From: Heliocidaris tuberculata
Lineage: Eukaryota; Echinodermata; Echinoidea; Camarodonta; Echinometridae
Assembly: GCA_025618425.1 (NCBI GenBank)
Contig: CM046846.1
Location: forward strand, 25,616,227-25,680,226
Length of the DNA stretch: 64,000 nucleotides
Direction: 5' to 3'
The translations under genes were made by a program, and so were the position numbers. The notes under the pieces are model-generated. The model made no database searches and was not told the origin of the DNA. It saw only the letters and a program-made list of their open reading frames with translations. Positions 10,081-22,391 of the stretch are shown here, one piece after another; positions within the stretch are counted from its first letter, which is position 1; every line of letters starts with the position of its first letter.

Positions 10081-10520
10081 CTGAGAGACAGGACTCTGTT
10101 AAAACTTTCTTGTAATGAAAATAACATGTCGGGAGGGGGGGGGGGGCTTGACACTGGAAAATGTGAAAGAAAAGGTTTTTTTTTTTTAATGATCTACATA
10201 ACTGCTGGGAGATAGCCCATTCCTGTAGCTGATTCCGCCACCACTAATTACTGGCGAATTGGTAGGTTAAGGGGTCGGGGGGGGGGGGGGGCTGCATTCC
10301 CTCCAAAAGTTCATCATAAAACAGAAAATATTAAAAAGGATAAAGTCGTTCACTCATTAATCTATCTATCTGATCTCTAGTATCTATTTATCTATCTATG
10401 TCCCATAACTTGGGAGCCGTTTGGGCGACAATGTGATGGATCTTGAAACACATGTTCTCCATTTACAGTCAGACAATTTCTGTCTAATAAAATGCTAGAT
10501 TTTGTATCTAAAAATACCAG

Positions 10521-10657
10521 TGTTTTTTGTTTGTTTGTTTGTTTGTTTGTTTGTTTTTTGTTTTTTGTTTTTGTTTTTGTTTTTTTTTTTAATGGAGGGG
10601 AAGGGGGTATGGTCTGCAGGCGTAATTAGATAATCAGACCCAAAAAACAAAAAAAAC

Positions 10658-10688
<31 letters not shown>

Positions 10689-10690
10689 TT
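10521..10690. repeat. (GTTT)n and (CAAAA)n tracts
   Basis: A GTTT-repeat block at 10530-10590 is followed about 50 bp later by an AAAAC-repeat block, forming an imperfect low-complexity inverted repeat. No gene is seen between 9723 and 12330. The remainder is AT-rich single-copy-looking DNA plus a C/T tract at 11241-11360. Confidence 0.75.
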
Positions 10691-12177
10691 CTATGTAGGC
10701 CTACTGAGTTGAAAATTTCTGTCAATCGTGTCAATTTAGTAAAATTATTCGCAACTCATGAAATCCATGTCTTAGTTCCACCGAGTATAGTTCAATACTA
10801 TACTCCAGACTAACATATTTTCCCATTTTCCATTTCATATCTATTTCTATTTCTATTAATTGTTCATCTATTTTTACGATTGAATAAAGGAATGTGAGAA
10901 ACAGATAACAAATTAATCTTCTTCTCGCTCGACGACCCAGTGAAGACCTCCCTCTCTCTCGATCTCCCTTTTACCCAACCCCTGACTTGACCAATGCTAC
11001 GCCATTGTCATTATTAATATTTCTTGCACTGCCCTCCTCTATCTATATCATGTATTCATATTTCCCTAGTTCCAAATTTCTAGGAATTGTTAAAGTGTTC
11101 AGGAACTTCTCCACTGACTCTATCAACAGTTTTGCTCAGAACATTAACAGCGCCCTCCCATTTAATAATTGGCTTATTATCACGATATTAGTATTCCAAT
11201 TACGAGTTATAAGACATTGAGAAGACTATGTACGCGTATCCCCTCCCCCTTTCTCTCTCTCCCTCTCTCTTCTTTCCCCCTCTCTTTATCTCATCTCTTT
11301 CTTTCTTTTCCCCTCACCCCCTCTCTCTTTATCTTTCCCTCTCTCTATCTCTCGCACTCTTGGTTTTTTTTTATCTGCTCGCAAATACCTGCCAGTAAAC
11401 ATATACGCAGAGAAATTGATTACCATGTAGCCAATATAAATTCTTATTGATTTATTATGTAAACCGACTACCAAGAAATGGATTGTTAGATAATGTAGAT
11501 TCAAGTAATGATTACATAATTCAGTTTCATTCGGTACATGTAATGGCTTGTAATATTCTGATAACAATGAATGAATTAACATGCAGCCGAATTGAAATGA
11601 ATAGTTTTACTAAATTTCTAATGAATGATTTTGAAATGAACAATAGATTTGTAAAACTACATGATTCAACCATGTCAAGGCTATCATATAATTAGCATCT
11701 CATGGAATATTGTTTGCAGTAATTCCGGAACATTGTCTTTGAATGTTTTTAATTTGATAATTAGGCCTACTGAATCAATAACCATAATATGTGAATGTTT
11801 ATGTCGTCTTCCGCCATAATGATTACATAATTTGAATAAACCAAACGAACTTGAGAACATTTCCTTACTGATTATGAACTATAAGTTCTTTATACTGATA
11901 CCGATTCTTATACATACACTTATTCTTATACTCATACTCATACTTATACTTTACTTATACTTATACTTATATTCTTTTTTTTTTTCTATTTACCCTTCTA
12001 CAGGTTTTCTTAATTATTCATTAACACAATCATTTTCACAAACGATCGATACATGTATACATGCACTATTCTATTATTTGTCATATAAGTATTCAAACAA
12101 CAGAATATAACACAATAATCTCGGCCGCACTGCGACTTATAAGATGACATACTTAGAAAAAAATAGAATTTGTATAT

Positions 12178-12183
<6 letters not shown>

Positions 12184-12213
<30 letters not shown>
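12184..12213. repeat. (AT)n microsatellite
   Basis: About 15 AT units inside AT-rich DNA. Confidence 0.9.
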
Positions 12214-12216
<3 letters not shown>

Positions 12217-12330
12217 TATTACAAAAAATTGAAAAGAATAATAAACATAAAAATTCAGAAACATATGGTAAAAGGAAACCATTTTTTTCACGAAATTCTT
12301 TTCTTTAAGATTTGCTTTTGCTATATTTCA

Positions 12331-13225
12331 TTTCATTTCATTTCATTTATTTCCACTTCCAACAAAATAAAATGCATAGGTTTACATAGCAAATCAATGA
12401 AACTTTACAATTATTGGTTACAGTGTACAATAGACACAGAAAAACAAACTAGGCTGGTCGCGGAGGGGACTGCTAAAAAGCTGGGCTTGTAGATTGCAGC
12501 ACCCTATAACTTATAATTGCAAAAATAGTATATCATTGAAAAGGGAACGTATTTGTACATAAGCCAGATAAACAAAACATAAGAGGAGTGAAAGAGACAA
12601 GAAAGGAAGGGAGACAAGGAACGAGAGAGGGTAGGACTCTTACCTGTAGACACACACAACAAAACACAGACCGACCAGAATACGGATGGCAGCATGAAAT
12701 GAATGGGAACGTAATCGTGTACGCTGTTGAGTGAAATAAATTGAAGAAGGTTGAGGGGTGATCATGATGAGTTTTAAAGAGCCGACGTTTGAGAATAATT
12801 ACTCAGAAGAATTTTTTTAAATTTAGATTTAAAAGAGTTTAAACTAGGGGCATTCTTGATGCTATTATGAAGAATGGTCCAGAGCTTCGGGCCTGTGAAA
12901 GTGAATATGGATTTAGAGAGTATAGTTCTAGTTAATGGCAGATGAAATTCGTCAGATTGTCGTGTGGGGTATTGAGGTATAGTTTTGTTTTTATTGAATA
13001 TTATATTGAAGACTGAGGGTAGAACATTATTATTCAACTGGTACATAAACTGACCAAGGTTATAGCGATATAAATCAGTTATCTTCAAGATTTTATTTTC
13101 TATAAACAAGGCATCAGTATGGGATCTCCCTGAAGTGTTACAAATAACACGCATGGCTTTCTTTTGTAAAAGTAGTATTCTATGAAGATAAGAATTGTCT
13201 GTATTCCCCAAACAATATATCTTTC
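12331..13225 (-). mobile_element. 5'-truncated non-LTR retrotransposon, RT C-terminal part
   Basis: On the minus strand, 13211-12774 encodes about 145 residues including LHRILLLQKKAMRVI, LYRYNLGQFMYQ and FTGPKLWTIL. This is the thumb/C-terminal segment seen after the reverse-transcriptase domain in CR1/Jockey-type LINEs. A non-coding 3' region follows and ends in AAATG pentamer repeats at 12331-12350, as expected for a LINE 3' end. The catalytic RT motif is absent, so the copy is dead. The clade is inferred from family resemblance. Confidence 0.75.
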
Positions 13226-13269
13226 CATATCATAATAAGATTTAACAGTTAACATAACTCTTTCAAGCA

Positions 13270-14330
13270 GTGGTATTGGATGTAACAGTTACATTTGAAT
13301 GTGGACAGGAACAAAAAAATTTCACTCTTCACTGCTGTTACAAAATGTACATTGCTTTTTTTATAGAAATTTATTTGAATTTTGATAATGAATCTTTCGT
13401 GTAAAGTATTCTGTTTAAATTTTTTTAATTGAAACAACCTCGAATTCATATCAATCGTTGACTGAAAAGGAATCAACAATATGAACACCATCCTTTATCT
13501 TCGAGTTATAAATAAACCATGTTCTATTTTGTAAGGCTGATACATTCTTTCACAGTATGTTTTAAGAATGACTGGTAAATATGAAAACACCCTTTTAAAT
13601 TTTCAATATTAGAAATAATGCTTCAGGTATAATAGGTTCCATCAACTTTCGTATAACACTCTATTAAAACCGGACAGAATAGAACTGCACAATTAACCAA
13701 TAATACTGAAGGAAATTTATTTGTATTTTGAATTTATGTTGAAATTCAAAATTCGAGAGAAACATAATGGTAAATAAGAAAACATCTTTCTTCATTTTCA
13801 ATATTAGAAGTAGTGATTCAGGTATCTACATCATGTAGGTTCCATCAACTACACACTTTTTAAAACCGGGCCGAATAGCATCGTAAAACCCGTAATACTA
13901 AAGGCTGGAATGCTCCCCAGGGAGTGGAGATTGTGCACTGTGATGTGCGGGATGGTATACTTGAATCCAGTGACCGGGGTAATAATGATAATGTAAGCGC
14001 TTTGGTATATTCTTGTAAAGCGCTTTATAAGCAACCGTTATTATTATTATTATTATTATTAAATTTATTTGTATACAGACTTTGTTGAAATTCAAAATAC
14101 GAGAGAAACATACGATATATTTTCAAAATGTCATCACGTACTCCCTTACACCAAGATTGAAAATATAGTTTATTATTATTCACTTTTATCCTGGGATTAT
14201 TCCAGAGAGATTGACATACAATAATAGTGGTATCTACAGTGAGTTCAACCAGATCTGAAAAATCGAAAAGCACCTCTTTCCAAAATGGATTAGGCGTGAC
14301 AATGGTTAATTGTTTGTAATGTTCGTCCCC
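13270..14330 (-). mobile_element. Decayed L1-type LINE fragment (RT C-terminus and zinc-finger region)
   Basis: Minus-strand reading gives SLWNNPRIKVNNNKLYFQSW and FLSYFEFQQSLYTNKF (14273-14050), then PFQSTIDMNSRLFQLKKFKQ and KSNVHFVTAVKSE (13491-13300). This order matches the region from the end of RT to the zf-RVT segment in L1-like LINEs. Stops and frameshifts break it. Part is duplicated: 13570-13757 corresponds to about 13768-14115, the second copy being interrupted by a SINE. Confidence 0.6.
13911..14060 (+). repeat. 5'-truncated family 2 SINE with (ATT)n tail
   Basis: It begins GCTGGAATGCTCCCCAGGGA and ends AAAGCGCTTTATAAG plus TTATTATT repeats, matching the 3' half of the SINE at 5925-6303. 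The undisturbed copy of the surrounding duplicated sequence (AATACTGAAG|GAAATTTATTTG near 13710) shows the pre-insertion state. Confidence 0.75.
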
Positions 14331-16611
14331 ACCCCCTATATAACTAGAGAGAACATGATTGAGGCAAACCGAAAGAACATATGATAAGTAAAGTTTTCAT
14401 CTAATGAGTCACTAATAAATCTTCTGATCCATAATAAGAGATTTCATATTTATAAAAATATCTGCCCTTTTAACTCCGTCATTCTTATACAATTGACACA
14501 TTTGTTTTCTTCTTATTTTGTCAGGTTTATTATACCTCATATAAACGAGTAAAAACATTGGTTTACATCTTCAGTAACTTGTGAGTTTGGTTCTGGAAGT
14601 GACAGAAACAAGTAGCTTAATTTGGGTATAAACATGCAACGAGTTACATATACTTATATATTTTTACTTACACTTATATATTATACTTATAGTTATACGT
14701 AAGCTTACCGTAACAGTGAATATCATTAAGCAGGACTTCTTGCGCTCGGGAGGTGGGGGGGGGGGGGGGGGGGGGTAATAAAGTTCCCATCTTTTTTTTT
14801 GGGGGGGGATGTCCTGAGGATATCAAATAAAGTATCTCCTTTTGCAGGTCCGGCAAGCATCATCTGTAGTCATCTCCTTTTAATTCATCTCGTAGTTAAA
14901 ACATATCAAAACATTACATCACAGTTCACAGAGACCCTGACTGCCGCTTTTGATCAAAAGGTTTTTCGAATAAAATTTATCTTTTGGGAACGGCGACTCC
15001 TCATAGTCCTGATGATAATAATTGTGTAACAAGCTGCTGAAGGAAAGTCCACTGCCGGCATATCTAATGAAAATAGAAAAATGAAGAAAGGTATACTTAC
15101 GGAGCGAAATGCTTATGCTTATTCGATTGATAATGATAATATTTGATCCATAGTAAAACATAAATGCAAAATCAATGGGCAAAATTAATGTCATGCAGAG
15201 AATTTCTTTGTTTTATTGTATTTACATGTTCGTTATGTTGTATTGTACTGTACAATTTACATGTTTCTTTCTGTAATGCTGGTGGAAATCAAATTTCCAC
15301 GATTTTAGGTGGATCAGATTGAATAAAATTATCAAATTATTATCAAATTATTTGATAATTATCATATTGGCAATAGGGAATCCCAAGAGCGTTTATAAAA
15401 TGATAAAACCAATGTCATGTGAATTCAGAATATAGGGCGTTGCTATGATATTTCTCTCTCCTAAATCCTATATAGTAATTGTTGATTTTTTGTGTGGGAT
15501 TAGTAAGGTTAAATGAATGATCTGTACGTATAGAGACCGGTGGGTTGCATGCAATTTTCTGTCTATTGCCTTAAAAAGAGGATGACTCAGAAAAGAGTCA
15601 CAAGGGGTATGCAATTGAATACATCGTTCCTCAGATAAACTGCTAATGTCGCGAGAGAGAAAGAGAGAAAGATATATAATCATAGGAGGCTCAAGGGGCA
15701 CGTTCCCCAAATTCAATGGCACAAAAAAACAACAACAAACAAACAAACAAACAAAACACGCAAAAAGAGGGAAAGATAGATATAAATAAGAGGGACATGG
15801 CAACGTTAATAGAAGATGATTGCACCCGTCCGATACCCTCTCCCCAACTGATGGCTTTGTTCTTTTGCATTTAATTCACTTCCCAAGACCAATGCCCCCT
15901 CCCCCATAACACCAGTGTCCCCTCTACAGTCTAGCTCACACTACGCCACCGGATGGAGAGCTCTTGAAGGATTACTTCGGTACAGAGTTTTATTCACTTG
16001 CATTTTTTCCAGTTTTCCCTCTCTACCCAGTTTTAAAATGGACATTTGGAAGAAATCATTCCTTAAAATGTACCGTGGGCTAATACATGATAATGATCAA
16101 AGCAGATGATTATTGTTGCCAGTGGTGCTAAACCCTTGTTAATTTCAAGCATTTGGAATCCATAGAGACATTATAACCATATAAAATAATAAGTTCTGTA
16201 GAGATGGATTGTTGTTATTATTATAATTATAATAAACTGATATGATAATGAACGAAAGAAATGGAGAAATTGAGGCTTTAACAGGAATACCAGCATGTGT
16301 GTTTGTTTGCTCTTTTCCCCAGAACTAAAATGACGCCTGACGGAGAACATCCAAGGTATATATCGTAGTTCATAGTCTTTCTTATCAAGTCGAACTTGAA
16401 GATCACCCCGTTGCATGCATGCATGTTGACAGTTAAATCCCCTGAAATGGCCCGTAGTTTCATGGACCGTTATGATGTTTATTTAGCGGCATATTCAAAT
16501 CTCACCCCTCCCACATGAAAGAACTTGTATTTACCTTGATCCCGCCGCATCTAAATATACATGTACATGTACAACAACACAAATGCGTGACGTCACTTCT
16601 TTGATGTTCAA
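14331..16611. other. Intergenic DNA, no gene recognised
   Basis: AT-rich sequence with a G run (14754-14776), an ATT/TTA-rich tract and scattered short open frames of no recognisable family. No repeat ends could be defined. Confidence 0.6.
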
Positions 16612-16619
16612 GTTGAAAG

Positions 16620-17025
16620 CAAGGGGCGGACCCAGGATTTTGTAAAGGGAGGGGGCAGTTCCAAAAATATTCTGACAAGCAAGATAATGGGGAGGGGGAA
16701 AGGGAGTTTTAACATGCCTTTGAGCCTTTTGGGGGTCAAATTTTTTGAAAGGGGCACTTTTTTGGGTTGTTCTTTTTGGACATGAATGCAATTCATGTTT
16801 GTTCTTCTTTTAAGCTTTGACTGTTCAAGTAGCCTATTTTATATTATTTTTATTTTGTTAAAACCAATATTAACGTCTTGAGTGACATTTACATCAGAAA
16901 GTACCCTTTAGAAATCAATATTATCATAAATCTATATTATTTGTACTTAGGGTATGCCACTTGAGTTTTGAAAGGGGGGGGGGGACGGGGCTGGTTGTGT
17001 CACCCCGCCCCTAAATCAGCCAGTG
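16620..17025. mobile_element. hAT-type non-autonomous element with 8-bp target duplication
   Basis: The left end is CAAGGGGCGGACCCAGG; the right end, read inward, is CACTGGCTGATTTAGGGGCG. Both resemble hAT termini. The direct repeat GTTGAAAG flanks it (16612-16619 and 17026-17033). It is 406 bp long with no transposase. Confidence 0.75.
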
Positions 17026-17033
17026 GTTGAAAG

Positions 17034-17640
17034 TGTCGCAGGTCGCTCAGCAGAATGGTCCGTTTGATGTGGTAACACGGCCGATTGGATTTTAGTGAGC
17101 TTGAAGTGGCCTTTAATGCTGTTCGACCAAACAAGTTAGGGAATACCAAATGCTCATTAAGGCCAATGAATTTTATGACTCTGTCTAAACAATTTGCAGC
17201 AACGACGCGTTGTTTGCGTTGTTAGCGCTATCTCGAAGTTTTATTATAGCGGTACACATTAAGCTGCACCGTGGTATAGAGTTCAGTAACGGAGATGGAA
17301 TAATGTATTCTTTAAGTTTCTGTTTCATGAATAAGTATGGGCGGGGGTACGTAAGCTAGAGTTTACATGTTGGTTGTCAATAGTTACCCTTTGTTTCATA
17401 AGTTGTTAATCAACATAAATGTTCATCTTGTTTATATCAAACGTGTTTTCCAACCATTATATTCATCTATGTACCTTTTATTGATTCATTTCAATTTCTA
17501 AAGGGGAAGAGATAAAATGAAATGTAAAATGACTTCAGATCGACAAATTCTTTAAGTCTCAATTATTCTCTTTGTGTGATTCCGTTATTTTTCCGGATAT
17601 TTTATTCTTAGGCTTATACGGGTATGTGTTGTCTTATCCT
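17034..17640. other. Single-copy-looking intergenic segment
   Basis: Mixed composition without low-complexity runs, containing TTTATGA and CTAAACAA motifs (near 17170-17192). No open frame of note and no repeat ends. It could hold regulatory sequence for Cdx, but nothing here proves it. Confidence 0.3.
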
Positions 17641-18216
17641 TTGGTTTTGGTTATTAGGTTTGTCCCCCCCCCCCCCCCCCCCCGTAATTCAGTTTGTGAA
17701 GACAAAGAGAGAAATTACATTTTATAGCTAGAAGCATTTTTGAATGTGTTGCTTTGAAAAAAAATGGTAGTTATCAAAATTCCCCAATCTGGCATGAACA
17801 GTAATAACAGGAAGTTTATTGACGGGTTTCCACAGATTATCAATGATAAACATTGTGTGAAACATAATTTCCATTAATTTAGCATAACTCAAGTTTATAG
17901 TGCATTTACCGTGTAATTTGCTTCCCTACATTTACCATTTATTAATTGCACTGGAAAAATGGTATCAATTTCACATTCATGTGCAAGAAATAATGTAACT
18001 ATACTTTAAAGACCACACAAGTCAAATCAAATCAAATCAAATCAAAAGGACTGTCCTTTCTTGCCAATGATATAAGCCCTGTTTTTTTTTAAATATCTGT
18101 ATTCCTACACATTGATACAGGATAAATACAAGCATGTTCAGAACAAACAGAGGCAGAGAAATAACATAATATTATGATTATGTACCTCGTTATGCATTCG
18201 TTCTCGTGTACCTATT

Positions 18217-18325
18217 CAGTAGTTGAAGCTCTCATACTAATGGATATATGGACCCCTGAATGGCTTTACAACCATTTATGGCGGCCATCTTTATTCTAGC
18301 TTCCCACTTTTCAAGGCGGTTTGTG
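18217..18325 (+). repeat. Diverged duplicate block, copy A
   Basis: Starts CAGTAGTTGAAG and contains TGGCTTTACAACCATTTATG followed by GCGGCCATCTT. A related block at 20393-20500 keeps the same order of phrases at roughly 70 percent by eye. No terminal repeats or tail are seen. Confidence 0.55.
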
Positions 18326-18455
18326 CACCATAGTTGATGATAACAAGCTATACAGAATCGGGACGAATCGATGATCATTTCTCATTTCATTTCATTTCAT
18401 CACGGAAACACTTGCTTCAGCTAAAGTTTTTCATAGTAAAAAGAAATACAACGTA

Positions 18456-18932
18456 TACAGTGTGAGTCAATAAAAAGGAAACCCAGAATAAAGTATAAAT
18501 ATCGTTTCAATCGGTAAATATAGATTTAGTCAAAGGTATTCACGTTTTATCCCAGCATGTTTCTTTTAATTTGACACCTTGCTCAGTAAAATCTGACCAT
18601 GGAAAGCTGAACATAAGCATTTTTCCTGATTCATGTCAAATTTGCCTGTGCCTAAGTTCTGAATCAAGTGGATGGTCAGCCCGCGGTTTGAATTGTCCCT
18701 ATTCCAATTGAATGCTCGAGTCCTGAATACCATTCATTCAAAACATGGGCAAAGGCGATTTTTGCTTTGTAAAATTGACCAGTGCTCAGTCATCCATGAT
18801 CCCATTTTGGTGAGCCGAGTGTCAAATTGCATTATCAACTATCATACAAATAAAATTTCAGCAATTCTAATCGTTTTTTTTTTAAATATAAGGTATTGAA
18901 CATGGGTTTACTTTTTATTGACTCACACTGTA
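18456..18932. mobile_element. Tc1/mariner-type MITE
   Basis: Ends are TACAGTGTGAGTCAATAAAA on both sides in inverted orientation, with TA at the borders inside a TATA context. It is 477 bp. The internal sequence does not encode a recognisable transposase. Confidence 0.8.
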
Positions 18933-19467
18933 TACATACAAATGATGCATTACATAAAAAAGCAAGATGAAGGGCATAACATATAAAATTATATGATGAA
19001 ATCAAAATGATGATTGAAATATTCTAAATCGTGTGAATAAATTTATCAAATTAAACCTCCCTGAATATTTATGATTAATACAACAAGAAAGCTGAAATTT
19101 GTCTGTATTTTTGTTTTGTTTTGTTTTGTCTTTGTTTTTTCTTTTGAGAACTATATTGTATGCCTTGTTGATATTTTTGGCATTTCAAGAACAAATAATT
19201 CTTGAAATGATCTTGATTTTTCACTCTGAACCACTTGTCATCTTCCAAATGGTTCCCACCAGGTCCGTAAGAGAGAAACAAAATCAGATCACAATGCACT
19301 GGGACACCTAAGTAGACCCAACGGTCCACGATATCGACTGCCAACGAAACCTACAATGTCAGTCTGTTGAAGCATTTGACGTCATGGAAGTTGTCAGTAT
19401 GCCCTTGAGACCGACATGTCAGTCTCATTGGCCGTAGACGCACCATGCAACTTTTCTTTTGTTTACT

Positions 19468-19470
19468 TTG

Positions 19471-19510
<40 letters not shown>
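19468..19510. repeat. (TC)n microsatellite
   Basis: About 20 TC units. Short open frames on both strands across it are low complexity. Confidence 0.9.
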
Positions 19511-19514
<4 letters not shown>

Positions 19515-19729
19515 ACTGAAGTCATCACTTGTTATTATTTCCAATATAATGATGTGTACACATACCAGTGTCACAACTATTTTGTTTTGCAGTGTAAGGG
19601 GAGGGGGGGGGGGGTGGGATAGTGTAAAGTATTTGTATTTAGTAATTATATCCATATACTTTTTTTTCTCACAAAGGGGTCTATAAAATACAAGCTGTGC
19701 TTTTTGATAGACTCCTCCATTTTTGTTTA

Positions 19730-19940
19730 TTTACTGTGCCTAATATTACCAAAATTATGATAGTATGATTGTTTATTATATGTAATTATTTTACTTAATT
19801 TTTTAAATTTTTTCCCTTTATGTAAACAATTCTTATCGTAATTTTGTTTGATATTATGTTATACCAATATGTATGTATGTAAAACAATGAAAGACATATT
19901 GTGGAAAATAAAAGAAACCTTGAAACCTTGAAACCTTGAA
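19730..19940 (+). mobile_element. Probable LINE 3' end with terminal octamer repeats
   Basis: An AT-rich non-coding stretch ends in AATAAAAGAAACCTTG followed by tandem AAACCTTG units (19914-19940). Short tandem repeats right after an AATAAA-like signal are characteristic of CR1/L2-type LINE 3' ends. No coding part is present. Confidence 0.5.
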
Positions 19941-20392
19941 TCCCCGTCTAAACTTCTTACGGTGGCTTTAAAATAAAAGGCTTTTATATGTAGACGGACG
20001 AACACCATCACATATTTACTTCCTCACGCACAACATGCGCCGAGTCAGGAGTTAGCCTATACTGAATTATTTATCATTCAAATGGATACAAATGGTCGCC
20101 CACTATTCGTTTTGAAAGGTAATCAATTCATAGTCGCGGTTAACATTATTCAAATTGTAAGACATTTTAGAAGTAACATTATGAATATTGTAGACAATTT
20201 TGAAGGATCACGCGATGAAATTAATCTAGAGAACGAGGAAAAGGAAGATAAATAACACATAATTATTGTTATCGAGTTCCTGATTATTGGACTGTATTAA
20301 TTACATTTTCATAAACCTGTTTGACAATACATGTACTTAAATTAAAAGGCCTCTACAGCAGGCTTATGGTGTGTAATATGAGGAGCTAAACA

Positions 20393-20500
20393 CAGTAGTT
20401 GAACCACGCAAGTTAATAGGTATATGACTACCGATTGGCTTTATACAACCATTTATGGCTGCAATCTTCATACCACATTCTCACCTACAAGCAAAGCCTG
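20393..20500 (+). repeat. Diverged duplicate block, copy B
   Basis: Partner of 18217-18325: CAGTAGTTGAAC, then TTGGCTTTATACAACC, ATTTATGGCTGCAATCTTCA and ACATTCTCACC in the same order. It lies 2.2 kb from copy A in the same orientation, in the upstream intergenic region of Cdx. Confidence 0.55.
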
Positions 20501-21430
20501 TTGAAACGATATTTACGTTTCATATTGTCAGATTGATATTCAGATCAAAACATATTTATTTTCTTCTCTTATCAAATGAATATAAAAGCAATGTTTTAAT
20601 TTAAAGACAGGAAAAGGAGGCGAGATTTCTTAAAAGCAGGCGGCTTGTGGCGGGGGCGCCTGAAAGTGACAATTCATAATAACAATATGCAAGTGTGTAA
20701 AAATAAACAGAATAGAAAACAAAAATGAAGACCCCCCCCCCCCCCCAGTATCTGTAATATGTGCTGTGAAGTAAATTGTTAAAAAATAACTTTGAATGAA
20801 TCTATAAAAAAAACAAAAACAATAACTCCAAACTTACTTGAATGAAATTAATTAGAAAGGGAATTAAAAAGCTGTAAGTGAGTGGAAGCCGAACATTCGG
20901 AATCAAAATAAAGGAAATAAATTTATGAAAAGTTCAGGTGTGAGACATCAAGACGGAGAATTCTTCATTTTCACTGTAAATTTGGACCTTACTCCAAATT
21001 AATTGACCTGCTATGTTTGCGCTCAAGATTTAAAAAAAAAAAAGGGGGGGGGGGAGGATGATAAATTTGTTTAAAGCATAAAACAAATGGATAGTTGTCC
21101 TATGACATCACATAATTACAACGAATTTCTTAGTATTTCCCATTATCTCCACTTAAAAGTTTCAGAATTTTCTTTTAAAAGTCTTATCAGTCTTTTCCTC
21201 TTTATATCTCTGTGCCTCTGCTTACACTCAGGTAAACCGTTTATTAAAAAATACCTTTATCAATGATTTGTAAATTGCTTATCTCTCGTTAATTTTGATA
21301 TGAAAATGAATTTTAAAGGAGAGTGTATTTTTTGATATGCAACGTTATATAAATATTCCATAACTATATACATACATCTAGCAAAGAATTGCCTTTTGTA
21401 GGATTTTGCTTTCATCCTCACAAATGTAAG

Positions 21431-22391
21431 CAGTGGCGTATCTAGGGATTATGGCGCCCGGGCAAAGCAATAAAATTGCATCCCTCCAAAACTTACCGTG
21501 AAAAGCGAGGGAGCAAACCGAACGAGCAGTGACATTTTTAACCCTCAAAAATGCAATTTCTTATACATTTTTACCACATGAAAATTTGCGATGGAGCACT
21601 GGAATCATGGGAATAGAGCGAAAAAGTTCCGAATTTTGAACACTGATCAAAGGTTTTCTATTCACCATACTTCCTCCAATGGGGCGCATAGCATAGCCCA
21701 TTATACCATGCTGCAAAGCTTTTTGATACCTTGTCCGTTGATCTTAGACTTATAGATGATGTTAAATTATTCAGTATAAAGCTAAGTAAAATAGAAAATA
21801 TTGGTTCACTTCTTTCGTCTACTTGATACTAACTTTGTTTTTTCTTTCTTTCTTTTCATTTTTTGGTAACAATTTTTTTTTTCACTATCGATTCGATTTT
21901 TTTTCTGCTCCTGTAAATATGTTCATCTATAACTTGCATATCTTTTGTTTGTAAATTGTATTTTCCTTGTTTAATCTATTGTTCAATGTTTTTATCACGG
22001 CCTCGCTGAAAAACAGCTTTTAGCTGAATGCGGGCACAATTGCATATTGTTTTTATCCGTGAATAAATAAAATAAACAAACAAAGTAACATCAACGAAAA
22101 CCGTGGAGATATATAGTCTAGGAATTTAGCAAGGAAAACAACTTTAAGATTTCTTTCAAACGTTGAACCTTCGGTTTCTTATTGGGGTGCGAAATTACGA
22201 GTTCCTGAAGGAACTTGGGAGCAAAGAGACCGAGTATAAGAAAATATTCGTATCTTAAAAACTCAAAAACTCTTTTAATGCATTTTACCCTGCATGAAAT
22301 CCTTAAAGATCATTTTTTCCCCTCATCTTTCTTTTTCGTTTTTGCCACCCTGGGCACGTGCCCCCTGCCCACCCCCGTAGATACGCCACTG
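21431..22391. mobile_element. hAT-like element with nested LINE tail
   Basis: The outer ends are inverted: CAGTGGCGTATCTAGGG on the left and, read inward from the right, CAGTGGCGTATCTACGGGGG. This is a hAT-style terminus. No clear 8-bp duplication is seen (AATGTAAG versus GATATAAT). The element is 961 bp, with no transposase recognised. Confidence 0.6.
21840..22085 (+). mobile_element. LINE 3' tail nested in the hAT-like element
   Basis: CACGGCCTCGCTGAAAAACA is followed by GCTTTTAGCTGAATGCGGG and an AATAAATAAAATAAACAAA tail, a 3'-UTR style seen in CR1/L2-like LINEs. The coding part is missing. Confidence 0.5.

Noticed and set aside
12774..13211. Independent host gene
   Set aside because: The protein sequence is the C-terminal part of a LINE reverse-transcriptase ORF and ends at a LINE-type tail.
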